Shown here piece by piece: positions 17,723-25,457 of a stretch of DNA of 52,251 bases (position 1 is the first letter of the stretch; each line of letters begins with the position of its first letter). The stretch spans positions 1 through 52,251 of the forward strand of contig DHQK01000165.1 in assembly GCA_002411085.1 (NCBI GenBank), in the 5' to 3' direction. Position numbers and translations under genes: made by a program. Source of the stretch: Marinilabilia sp. UBA5340. Lineage in GTDB: Bacteria > Bacteroidota > Bacteroidia > Bacteroidales > Marinilabiliaceae. Under the pieces are notes generated by a model. It searched no databases and was not told where the DNA came from. It saw only the letters and a program-made list of their open reading frames with translations.

Positions 17723-17737
17723 CTTCTTATTGTTTTT

Positions 17738-19528
17738 TTACCAGAATACTCCATACAATAGTGCAAGAATCACAATAACTCCTACAGCCCCAATATTAAA
17801 GGCTTTTCCGGTTTTGAAACTTTCGGGATTAAGCTCAAGCGCTTTTTTGTCAGCTGCAATAATTTTCTCGTTGGTAATCAAAATAATACCAACAAAAATA
17901 AATGCCGCAGCTGTCATAAAGATACTCTCAATTCCCAGATTATTCAGGAAATAGATGTTAACACCTACTCCACCTATCACTGCCGCGATAATACCAATAG
18001 TCAACATCACCTGACCTGCTCGTATATAAGCCGGACGCACAGTATGTTTGGTATCGGTAGTCCACGACTTCTTATCAACAAAAGTGATAATAGTAGCTAC
18101 AAATACAAGCACCACAAAGATGTACCCCATTCGCATCATCCAGGGCATATCCGGGAATCCGAACTTAAAGGCGAACCCAAGAGGCAAGGTCAAAATAGCT
18201 GTCCAAAGTGCAGCTCTGTTGGTTGCCTGACGCCAGAAAAGTCCCATAAAGAATACGATAACCACCCCGGGATAGATAAAACCGGTGTATTCCTGAATGT
18301 ACTGAAACGCCTGTTCCAGGTTGGACAGCATAGGCGCAATAAATACTGCAATGGTCAGTGCAACAAAGGCCGTTATTCGCCCAACAAGTACCTGTTCTTT
18401 ATCACTGGCGTTCTTGTTGAAATAAGGCTTGTAAATATCTACAGTAAAAATCGTTGATGTAGAATTAATCATTGATGCCAGAGAGGAAACGATGGCAGCA
18501 GAAAGTGCAGCAAATGCCAGTCCTCTCACTCCTACAGGCATGTAATTGGCCAGCAGGTATGGATAAGCCTGATCGGCAATCTCCAGGTCACTCTTCAGAT
18601 AAAAAGCAGCAATACCAGGAATAACCACAATAAGAGGGATCAACATTTTCAGGTATGCTCCAAACAACAATCCGCGCTTGGCCTCAGTAACAGATTTGGC
18701 TGCCAGACCTTTTTGAATAATATATTGGTTAAAACCCCAGTATCCAAAATTAGTCAACCAAATACCTCCCAAAATAATACCTAAACCAGGAAGGTCAAGA
18801 AATACATCAGGTCTGTTATCCTGTTCTGCAATCATGTGGAAATGATCGCGAACACCTTCAAATAATGTTGTGAATCCTTTTACAGGACCGGCACCAACTC
18901 CGCCGACGGCATCCAAGGCTACGTAGGTAGTCACCAAACCTCCAAATACCAGGAAAAAAACCTGAATTACATCGGTCCATGCCACCGCCTTAAGTCCGCC
19001 GTATATAGAATAAATACCGGAGAAAACAGCCAGGCCAATAATACCATACATCAAGGGGATACCTAAAATGGTTTCCATAGCCAGAGCTCCCATATAGGTC
19101 ACTGAGGTAAGGTTCACAAAAACGTATACCAATAACCAAAAGATGGCAAAAGCCGTACTCACCCCACGAGAATAACGCTCGGCAAGAAACTGAGGCATCG
19201 TATAAATCTTCTTCTCAATAAAAATGGGAATAAAATATTTGGCGATTACTATCAGTGACGCTGCTGCAATCCACTCATAGCAAGCGATACCTATTCCCAG
19301 GGCATATCCCGAACCTGACATACCTATAAATTGCTCAGCCGAAATATTAGCGGCAATCAAGGAAGCACCAATAGCCCACCAGGTCAGAGACTTATTGGCA
19401 AGAAAGTAATCCTGAGCGGTTTTTTCCACCCCTTTCTTCCCTTTCGAGATAAAAAGGCCCATCCCAAGAATAATAAAAGCATAGACTGCAAAAATCACCC
19501 AGTCTAATGTTGCAAAAGCTGATTCCAT
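17738..19528 (-). CDS. Sodium/sugar symporter (SSS family), probable L-arabinose transporter
   Basis: A 596-residue polytopic inner-membrane protein of the solute:sodium symporter family. It starts with a short N-terminal segment and the conserved DYFLANKSLTWWAIGASLIAAN and ISAEQFIGMSGSGYA region near 40-75, followed by about 14 hydrophobic helices. The SSS motif region YGGLKAVAWTDVIQ near 177-190 is present. The gene sits between araA and araD with 23-bp and 15-bp gaps, so L-arabinose is the most likely substrate. SSS proteins of this branch also carry glucose, galactose or xylose, so the substrate call rests on context. Confidence 0.88.
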   Translation of the reverse strand: MESAFATLDWVIFAVYAFIILGMGLFISKGKKGVEKTAQDYFLANKSLTWWAIGASLIAANISAEQFIGMSGSGYALGIGIACYEWIAAASLIVIAKYFIPIFIEKKIYTMPQFLAERYSRGVSTAFAIFWLLVYVFVNLTSVTYMGALAMETILGIPLMYGIIGLAVFSGIYSIYGGLKAVAWTDVIQVFFLVFGGLVTTYVALDAVGGVGAGPVKGFTTLFEGVRDHFHMIAEQDNRPDVFLDLPGLGIILGGIWLTNFGYWGFNQYIIQKGLAAKSVTEAKRGLLFGAYLKMLIPLIVVIPGIAAFYLKSDLEIADQAYPYLLANYMPVGVRGLAFAALSAAIVSSLASMINSTSTIFTVDIYKPYFNKNASDKEQVLVGRITAFVALTIAVFIAPMLSNLEQAFQYIQEYTGFIYPGVVIVFFMGLFWRQATNRAALWTAILTLPLGFAFKFGFPDMPWMMRMGYIFVVLVFVATIITFVDKKSWTTDTKHTVRPAYIRAGQVMLTIGIIAAVIGGVGVNIYFLNNLGIESIFMTAAAFIFVGIILITNEKIIAADKKALELNPESFKTGKAFNIGAVGVIVILALLYGVFW

Positions 19529-19551
19529 AGTTTATTTAGTTTAGAGAAATA

Positions 19552-21054
19552 TTATATTCCACGATTCAACTTGTAAAACATATCATTCCAACGAAGCTCT
19601 TTTTTGAATTCCGGAATGGTGGTATCATCACCGATCAATAGGAATTCAATTCCAGCTATCTCTGCAAAGTCTTCCAGGTATTCTGCTGTCAGGTCATAAG
19701 AGAAACTGGTGTGATGTGTTCCTCCTGCGAGAATCCATGCAGCAGCTCCCACTTCAAAGTTGGGTTTGGGTACCCACAATGCACTTGCCACAGGCAATTT
19801 GGGAAGTGGTTTGGATTCCACACATTCCACTTCGTTTACAATCATACGGAAACGGTTCCCCATATCTACGATGGTAGCGGCAACACCTTGGCCGGGCTTA
19901 CTGGTAAATACCAGGCGGGCAGGGTCGTTTTTACCTCCAATGCCGAGAGGATGAACCTGCAACTTGGGTTTATGCTCTGCAATCAAAGGGCAAACTTCCA
20001 ACATGTGTGCCTGAAGAATAGTACTGTTTTCCCCATCAAAGTTGAGGGTATAGTCTTCAAGGAAAGAACAACCTTTGGGAAGTCCCTGTCCCATAAACCA
20101 CATGGTACGATAAAGTGCAGCGGTTTTCCAGTCTCCTTCGGCGCCAAAACCATATCCATCGGCCATCAGGCGTTGAGAAGCAAGCCCGGGAAGCTGATCC
20201 ACTTCATTAAGATCATCAAAATTGGAAGTAAAAGCTTTCGCTCCTTTTTCATCCAGAAAGCGACGAAGCGCAATTTCGATACGAGCCGCATGCTCTACCT
20301 GCCCCCGGTTGGCTCCTCCAGCTTTGCAATCGTCGGCAAAATCATAATCGTTTTCGTAAACTTTCACCAGGTCGGCCACTTCAGCATCTGTTACTTTATC
20401 CTTAACAGCAACCAGGTCGGCAATTGGATAATAATCTACGTGATATCCCATCACCATTTCGGCTTCTACTTTATCACCGTCGGTCACAGCCACATTGTTC
20501 ATCTGATCGCCAAAACGGATAATCCGCAGATCCTGAGCATCGGCCCAGGCAGCAGAAACCCGCATCCATACGGCAATACGCTCCTGAGCTTTGGGATCCT
20601 GCCAATGACCAACAACTACTTTACGTGGTTTTTTCAGACGTGCCATAATATGACCAAATTCCCGGTCACCATGGGCACTCTGGTTCAAATTCATAAAATC
20701 CATGTCAATATCATTCCATGGAATTTCTTTATTGAACTGTGTATGGAAATGCAAAATAGGTTTACGTAATTCCTGCAATCCGTGGATCCACATTTTGGAA
20801 GGAGAAAAAGTATGCATCCATGTGATTACCCCAACACATTTGTCGTCATTATTGGCTGCTTTCATGGTGGCAGTAACCTCCCTGGCAGAGTTTACTGTTC
20901 CTTTGTAAACTATCTTCACCGGCAGGTTACCGGAAGCATTCATACCTTTCACCATCTCATTGGAATGTCCGTCAACTGCAACAACAGCATCTCCACCGTA
21001 CAATAACTGGGCTCCGGTTACAAACCAAACTTCATAATCTTTAAAATTTTCCAT
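19552..21054 (-). CDS. araA: L-arabinose isomerase AraA
   Basis: A 500-residue cytoplasmic Mn-dependent isomerase converting L-arabinose to L-ribulose. Catalytic and metal residues of the E. coli enzyme are all present at matching places: E306 (GAEGDWKTAA), E333 (FLEDYT), H350 (QAHMLEVCP) and H448 (GGTHHTSFS, E. coli H450). The N-terminus (VWFVTGAQLLYG) and the WMHTFSPSKMWI segment are typical. It is the first catabolic gene of the operon, 25 bp after araR. Length matches the family exactly. Confidence 0.97.
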   Translation of the reverse strand: MENFKDYEVWFVTGAQLLYGGDAVVAVDGHSNEMVKGMNASGNLPVKIVYKGTVNSAREVTATMKAANNDDKCVGVITWMHTFSPSKMWIHGLQELRKPILHFHTQFNKEIPWNDIDMDFMNLNQSAHGDREFGHIMARLKKPRKVVVGHWQDPKAQERIAVWMRVSAAWADAQDLRIIRFGDQMNNVAVTDGDKVEAEMVMGYHVDYYPIADLVAVKDKVTDAEVADLVKVYENDYDFADDCKAGGANRGQVEHAARIEIALRRFLDEKGAKAFTSNFDDLNEVDQLPGLASQRLMADGYGFGAEGDWKTAALYRTMWFMGQGLPKGCSFLEDYTLNFDGENSTILQAHMLEVCPLIAEHKPKLQVHPLGIGGKNDPARLVFTSKPGQGVAATIVDMGNRFRMIVNEVECVESKPLPKLPVASALWVPKPNFEVGAAAWILAGGTHHTSFSYDLTAEYLEDFAEIAGIEFLLIGDDTTIPEFKKELRWNDMFYKLNRGI

Positions 21055-21079
21055 CGTCTTGTTCCTTTTAAGTTTGTGC

Positions 21080-21772
21080 TCAAATTTTTATTATTCGTTC
21101 CTGACCGTTCATTTCGTCCGCATCGGGACGGAAATGATAGTTAAAAGCTCCCTTCTTGGACTCTTCGGTATTTTTTGTATTCAATCGCTCCAAAACATTC
21201 AAACCCAACACCTTTTTCCGAAAATTACCTGGATCCAGCTCACGCTGATAAATAGCTTCATAAAGACGTCTCAATTGGGTAAGTGTAAACTGATCAGGAA
21301 GTAATTCTTTCCCAACTAACTCCAGGCTGGCTTTCATCTGCAATCGTTCTTTGGCTTTCTCTACAATTCGGGGATGATCAAATACAAGCCCAGGGACTTC
21401 ATCCATGGGCCACCAACGTGCCCCCATCTCATCTACCAACGCAGGATCATGCTTGTCGATACGAATCAGGGCAAAAAAGGCCACAGAAACTACTCTTGCT
21501 GCGGGATCCCTGTCAGGATCAGAAAATGCCTGCACCTGCTCCAGATAAATATCTTTGAGACCGGTGCTTTGATGTAAAACTCTGTTGGCGGCAGTTTCGA
21601 GGCTTTCATCGCTTCCGCAAAAACCACCCATGAGTGACCATCCCCCTATCTGGGGTTCAATAGGTCTTTTATGTAATAAGAGTTTTAACTCATAATTTTC
21701 ATAACCAAATATCACACAATCAACTGCGAGATAATGCCTTGAAGCATTTGTATAATGTTGTTGATAGGTCAT
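21080..21772 (-). CDS. araR: AraR-type transcriptional repressor of the NrtR (Nudix-like) family
   Basis: A 230-residue cytoplasmic regulator: an N-terminal Nudix-fold domain (about 10-145) and a C-terminal winged helix (about 155-225, with LPDQFTLTQLRRLYEAIY). The Nudix box at residues 50-72 is catalytically broken: in GX5EX7REUXEEXGU the three later Glu positions read Val65, Gln68 and Ser69, while Gly50, Glu56, Arg64 and Gly71-Leu72 remain. Loss of the metal-binding glutamates is expected for a ligand sensor rather than a hydrolase. In human gut Bacteroides an NrtR-family AraR controls L-arabinose genes and responds to arabinose. Here it is the first gene of the ara operon, so autoregulation is likely through the inverted repeat at 21921-21947. 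Confidence 0.88.
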   Translation of the reverse strand: MTYQQHYTNASRHYLAVDCVIFGYENYELKLLLHKRPIEPQIGGWSLMGGFCGSDESLETAANRVLHQSTGLKDIYLEQVQAFSDPDRDPAARVVSVAFFALIRIDKHDPALVDEMGARWWPMDEVPGLVFDHPRIVEKAKERLQMKASLELVGKELLPDQFTLTQLRRLYEAIYQRELDPGNFRKKVLGLNVLERLNTKNTEESKKGAFNYHFRPDADEMNGQERIIKI

Positions 21773-21916
21773 TTATTTAAAGGATTTATATTCCTATTGG
21801 GAACCGTTAGTAATCATCTTAAGGTAAGGGTCTTTTTCTCAAAAACTTATCCCTGAAATATCATTTCTAAACACAAAATATCCGGGCACTTCAAAAAAAA
21901 ATCAGATTTTATGCTT

Positions 21917-21947
21917 CAAAATTAAAAAGTAATTTCTACTTTTAAAA
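21917..21947 (-). promoter_or_regulatory. ara operon promoter with overlapping inverted-repeat operator
   Basis: The minus strand carries TAATTTTG (21917-21924), a perfect -7 box. Overlapping it is AAAAGTA-atttc-TACTTTT (arms 21925-21931 and 21937-21943), extended by two further matched pairs out to 21922/21946. The repeat occupies the -7 box and the spacer toward -33, where a bound repressor would block RNA polymerase. It lies about 145 bp before araR. Assignment to AraR is an inference from position. Confidence 0.6.
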
Positions 21948-21970
21948 TGTTTTTAGTGATTTTTTTTAAA

Positions 21971-21978
21971 TAAATTTG
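21971..21978 (+). promoter_or_regulatory. Candidate -7 box for the aldose epimerase gene
   Basis: TAAATTTG matches TAnnTTTG on the plus strand. It lies 355 bp before the epimerase start, so the leader would be long; no closer match was found. It is within 30 bp of the ara operator, so one repressor could affect both directions. Confidence 0.35.
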
Positions 21979-22333
21979 CAATTCAATCAATCGTCCTAAT
22001 TTTACAAGCGACATATTACCACACTGATAGAAGTGTTTTGATGTTTTTCTCACAATTCACAAGAATGGTTTTTAAAACACAAAATACTATTAGTGAAGAC
22101 ATTAAATCACTCAAATCCAAATTAGATTAACAACATAAAAAACCATTACAAATGTTTAATATACTCTTATATTTTTTTATTATGAAATTAAGGCAGATCA
22201 TAATCGATAAGAGATGAGCATAATACCACGTGTAACCTACAAAAACGTGTCAAAACAAATCTCAAAATATTTACAGAGAATCAGGTTAAACTGGTTTCAT
22301 TATTTTTAAAAACAATCAATAAACAATTCTACC

Positions 22334-23449
22334 ATGAAAAAGAATCCATTTCATTTTCTAACAGTCATGTTTTTGGGACTGAGCATTCTCAGCTGCAATA
22401 GTCCGAAAGAAAAACCCTCGGTCATAAAAGAGAGCTGGGGACAAACAAACGAAGGCACAGCTGTTGACCTATACACATTAACAGGCAACACCGGTCTGGA
22501 AGTAAAAATCACTACTTTCGGAGGAGTAATCACCGAGATCAATACGCCCGATAAAGAAGGAGTTATAGAAAGTGTTGTGCTGGGATTTGACTCTCTGGAT
22601 CCTTATCTGGAAAAAAGAAGCTTTTTTGGTGCTATCATCGGTCGTTATGGTAACCGCATCGACAAAGGACAATTCACTCTCAATGACAGCACCTACCAGT
22701 TATCGTTAAATGACGGCCCCAACCATCTGCACGGAGGCACCAATGGTTTTGACCAGAAAGTATGGGAAGCAACACCAATTGATGCACCTGAAGGCCCGGC
22801 TTTGAAACTCTCCTATTTCAGCAAAGATGGAGAAGAAGGATACCCGGGAAATCTGGAAGTAACAGTTACTTATACCCTCAAGGGGGATAGTCTGATTGTT
22901 GATTATTTGGCCAACACAGACAAAGCAACACCTGTAAACCTGACAAATCACTCTTTTTTCAACCTTGCGGGAGAGGGAAGTATTCTGGATCATGAGCTAA
23001 CCATCGATGCTGACGCCTATACTCCTGTAAATGAGACTTTGATTCCAACTGGGGAAATAAAACCGGTTGCAGGAACACCCTTTGATTTCACAGAAGCTCA
23101 TCTTATTGGCGCACGCATCGACCAGGTTCCAGGCGGGTATGATCACAACTATGCGCTGAATAAAACCGAAAAAGGAGCAATGACCTTTGCATCGAAATTA
23201 AAAGACCCGGAATCAGGACGTACCATGGAAATTTACACTGAAGAACCCGGATTACAGTTTTACTCCGGAAATTTCCTCGATGGTTCACAAAAATCCGGAG
23301 ATTGGGTATTCGAGCAGTACAACGGCCTTTGTTTGGAGACTCAGCATTTCCCTGATTCTCCAAATCATGAAAACTTCCCGTCAACAATTCTCAATCCTGA
23401 TGAAACATACCAAACCAGAACCATTATGGTTTTTGGAGTAGAAAAATAA
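22334..23449 (+). CDS. galM: Aldose 1-epimerase (mutarotase), exported lipoprotein
   Basis: A 371-residue GalM-family protein interconverting alpha and beta anomers of aldoses. Motifs: GGVITEINTPDKEG, GAIIGRYGNRIDKGQF, LHGGTNGFDQKVW (catalytic His region), VNLTNHSFFNLAGEG with the second catalytic His, and Glu in CLETQHFPDSPNH near the C-terminus as base. The N-terminus is a lipoprotein signal (LSILSC, Cys21), so it acts outside the inner membrane, unlike the cytoplasmic E. coli enzyme. It is divergent from the ara operon and could supply the anomer taken up by the symporter. Arabinose, xylose and glucose are all possible substrates. Confidence 0.93.
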   Translation: MKKNPFHFLTVMFLGLSILSCNSPKEKPSVIKESWGQTNEGTAVDLYTLTGNTGLEVKITTFGGVITEINTPDKEGVIESVVLGFDSLDPYLEKRSFFGAIIGRYGNRIDKGQFTLNDSTYQLSLNDGPNHLHGGTNGFDQKVWEATPIDAPEGPALKLSYFSKDGEEGYPGNLEVTVTYTLKGDSLIVDYLANTDKATPVNLTNHSFFNLAGEGSILDHELTIDADAYTPVNETLIPTGEIKPVAGTPFDFTEAHLIGARIDQVPGGYDHNYALNKTEKGAMTFASKLKDPESGRTMEIYTEEPGLQFYSGNFLDGSQKSGDWVFEQYNGLCLETQHFPDSPNHENFPSTILNPDETYQTRTIMVFGVEK

Positions 23450-23468
23450 AATCTTTTAATCAACGCAA

Positions 23469-23504
23469 AAAAGGCCTGTCGGGAATCAATCCGACAGGCC
23501 TTTT
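23469..23504. terminator. Bidirectional terminator
   Basis: AAAAGGCCTGTCGG (23469-23482) and CCGACAGGCCTTTT (23491-23504) form a perfect 14-bp stem with an 8-nt loop. It serves the epimerase gene on plus and the beta-helix gene on minus, which converge here. Confidence 0.92.
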
Positions 23505-23533
23505 CTATTTGAATTTTGTTCTGCAAGCAATTA

Positions 23534-25387
23534 CTATCGGGCTCCGATAAAATTGATTTGAGAATCACTCCAACCGGCAACTCTCTTTACATTTCCCGGA
23601 ATATCAGATGCGAGCTGATGTCCCTCAAATTCCGGAATAACTTGTGCATCTCCGGAAAACAATGATCCTTCAAATCCATTGTAGAACTTACTATTTGTCT
23701 CAAAAGATTCATACAAAGCATTAAGATCAGCAGGATCTGAGATACGCACCTGACAATCCTCATTCTGCGCAGGACTCCACAAAACCAGCAACGGAGAGGT
23801 TTCTTTCTTCATCTTCACATACACATTATTATCAATGGCTTTAAGGGTGGATTTACTGAGTCGCTCACACATCTCGGAAGGTTGCCACACGTAGAGCATG
23901 GGCGTTTCCATTCCCACAGTATCTATCATCAGATTATTCACAAATACATGATTTTCCCGCTCTTCAACACCCGGGCCACTGGTGACATGCCATCCAAAAT
24001 GATCGGCACCATCACCCCGGGCAGTACGCCCAAAACTGGCGCGACTGTTGATAAAAGTATTGTTATAAATCTCTGCTCCGGCAGCATTAAGAATAAGAAT
24101 ACCCTGATTGCTATTCACAAATTCGTTTCCGGCCACAATAACACCCTCTGAAATTTCAAAGAAGAAACCGCTGCGTCCAACCCAAACCTTATCACCAAGA
24201 GCGGCCTGATCAACCTGACCGACATTCTCAACCCGGTTGTTTACAAAAACACCGTCTACATTACCTACATCATACCAGATTCCGTTGGAATTAGGCTGAT
24301 TTGTAACCAGATTTTCACGACAAACAACGCGGTGACTCTGATTAAAGATCTTAACGGCAGCAGGAAAATATCCCCGCCAGTTTTCGATGTTGTTATGTGC
24401 AAAAATATTTCGCTCCAGCAAAACATCATCAGAAGCAACAATGTAAAGCCCTTCGGTGTTGGTGTCTTCAATTTTACAGTTGCGCATCACCATACTGTCT
24501 CCATGAGCAAATACAGCCACTCGCAACGCCTTGGTAAAAGAACAATTTTCAAAAACAGTTCCCACGGCATCGTTACCATGCTCCTCTTCCGGCGATATTT
24601 CCTCAGGGAAAAGCCCGTCAATCAATACACTTATATCGGCATACTGAGTAACTTCAATACCCATAATCACAGGACCTCTTTTGTCTGTTGTTTTACCATG
24701 AACATCCTCAGGTGTCCTGATAATTGCATTGTTGAAAGCAGTAATCTCCACCAACTGACCAGTGGGATCAGCGCCCATGTAAATTTTCTTTCCGTCATAA
24801 TCTACAAAGAAGGTTCCTTCGTCCAACTCTTCTTTACTGCCGGCAGATTGCAGATACTCACCATTTAGAAACACACAATCATTATTGAAACGATGCATCG
24901 GAGTGCTTTCGATATTCCGTTCCTTATTCCACCATGACTGAGGCTCACCCGGGAAAAATCGTTCCCACTCTGTAAACCATAAACCTTCTGCATCTTTTTG
25001 CCAATTGTCAGCAATATAAGTACCGTTCAGCACCGGTTTTTCATCCTGATAAGGTTGAATGGTAATTCCCTGATTAAAGGTAAGGTCACCTGTACGATAG
25101 GTCCCACCGCGCATTACAATAGCATCATTGGTTACCACTCGCGAGATGGCAGCCTCAATCGTAGTGGGGTTATCCAGGGTGGCACCATCCGCATTGGCAT
25201 CGCCATCAGGAGCAACATAATAGATGGTTCCCGAAACATCGGGAAGTTCATACGTAACATCATAAGGGCCATAAACGACCTCTTCTTTTTGCCCGGATTC
25301 ATTGGCCGGAGATGGTGTCTGACAGGCAAATAACCCTGTCACTGCCAGGACTGCAAACCCAAACGGAAATAATAATTGTGTTTTCAT
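23534..25387 (-). CDS. Parallel beta-helix lipoprotein, putative glycan-active enzyme (copy B)
   Basis: The likely start is the Met at 25387 (617 residues): a lipoprotein signal with lipobox Cys22 (LFACQ) begins there, whereas the 19 codons upstream look non-coding. The mature protein opens with a DUF1565/NosD-like entry (SGTIYYVAPDG, ISRVVTNDAIVMRGGTYR) and continues as a right-handed beta-helix with Asn-ladder rungs (VFENCSF, VVCRENLV, IYNNTFINS). A sandwich-like insert around 120-220 contains WFTEW, SWW and GTFFVDYDGKKIYMG. In rungs GIWYD (Asp373) and FFFE (Glu411) acidic residues sit where GH120 beta-xylosidases, also beta-helices, carry theirs; this is from memory and unverified. It is a close paralog of the upstream neighbour. 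Pectate-lyase or GH141-like activity is also possible. Confidence 0.7.
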   Translation of the reverse strand: MKTQLLFPFGFAVLAVTGLFACQTPSPANESGQKEEVVYGPYDVTYELPDVSGTIYYVAPDGDANADGATLDNPTTIEAAISRVVTNDAIVMRGGTYRTGDLTFNQGITIQPYQDEKPVLNGTYIADNWQKDAEGLWFTEWERFFPGEPQSWWNKERNIESTPMHRFNNDCVFLNGEYLQSAGSKEELDEGTFFVDYDGKKIYMGADPTGQLVEITAFNNAIIRTPEDVHGKTTDKRGPVIMGIEVTQYADISVLIDGLFPEEISPEEEHGNDAVGTVFENCSFTKALRVAVFAHGDSMVMRNCKIEDTNTEGLYIVASDDVLLERNIFAHNNIENWRGYFPAAVKIFNQSHRVVCRENLVTNQPNSNGIWYDVGNVDGVFVNNRVENVGQVDQAALGDKVWVGRSGFFFEISEGVIVAGNEFVNSNQGILILNAAGAEIYNNTFINSRASFGRTARGDGADHFGWHVTSGPGVEERENHVFVNNLMIDTVGMETPMLYVWQPSEMCERLSKSTLKAIDNNVYVKMKKETSPLLVLWSPAQNEDCQVRISDPADLNALYESFETNSKFYNGFEGSLFSGDAQVIPEFEGHQLASDIPGNVKRVAGWSDSQINFIGAR

Positions 25388-25457
25388 GGTAAAAAGTTTT
25401 TTTAAACAGAAAAAGAGGGAAGACCCGGTCTCCCCCCTTATCAATCAAAGACTAATA

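Larger units (their letters stand above)
21773..22333. other. Divergent control region between araR and aldose epimerase
   Basis: A 561-bp AT-rich region without coding potential. It contains the ara promoter/operator, a candidate plus-strand -7 box and, near 22229-22254, two ACGTGT hexamers 16 bp apart (CCACGTGTAACC and AAACGTGTCAAA). No RNA gene was recognised, although a leader of about 350 nt for the epimerase mRNA is possible. Confidence 0.5.

Noticed and set aside
19711..20769. 352-codon plus-strand reading frame
   Set aside because: Antisense shadow of araA; the araA protein has every catalytic residue, and the antisense translation has no domain signal.
21080..21772. Annotation as an active Nudix hydrolase
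   Set aside because: The metal-binding glutamates of the Nudix box are replaced and a winged helix follows; the AraR/NrtR regulator call fits better.
25388..25444. 19-residue N-terminal extension of beta-helix copy B
   Set aside because: The paralogous copy starts directly with its lipoprotein signal, and the internal Met at 25387 gives the same arrangement.
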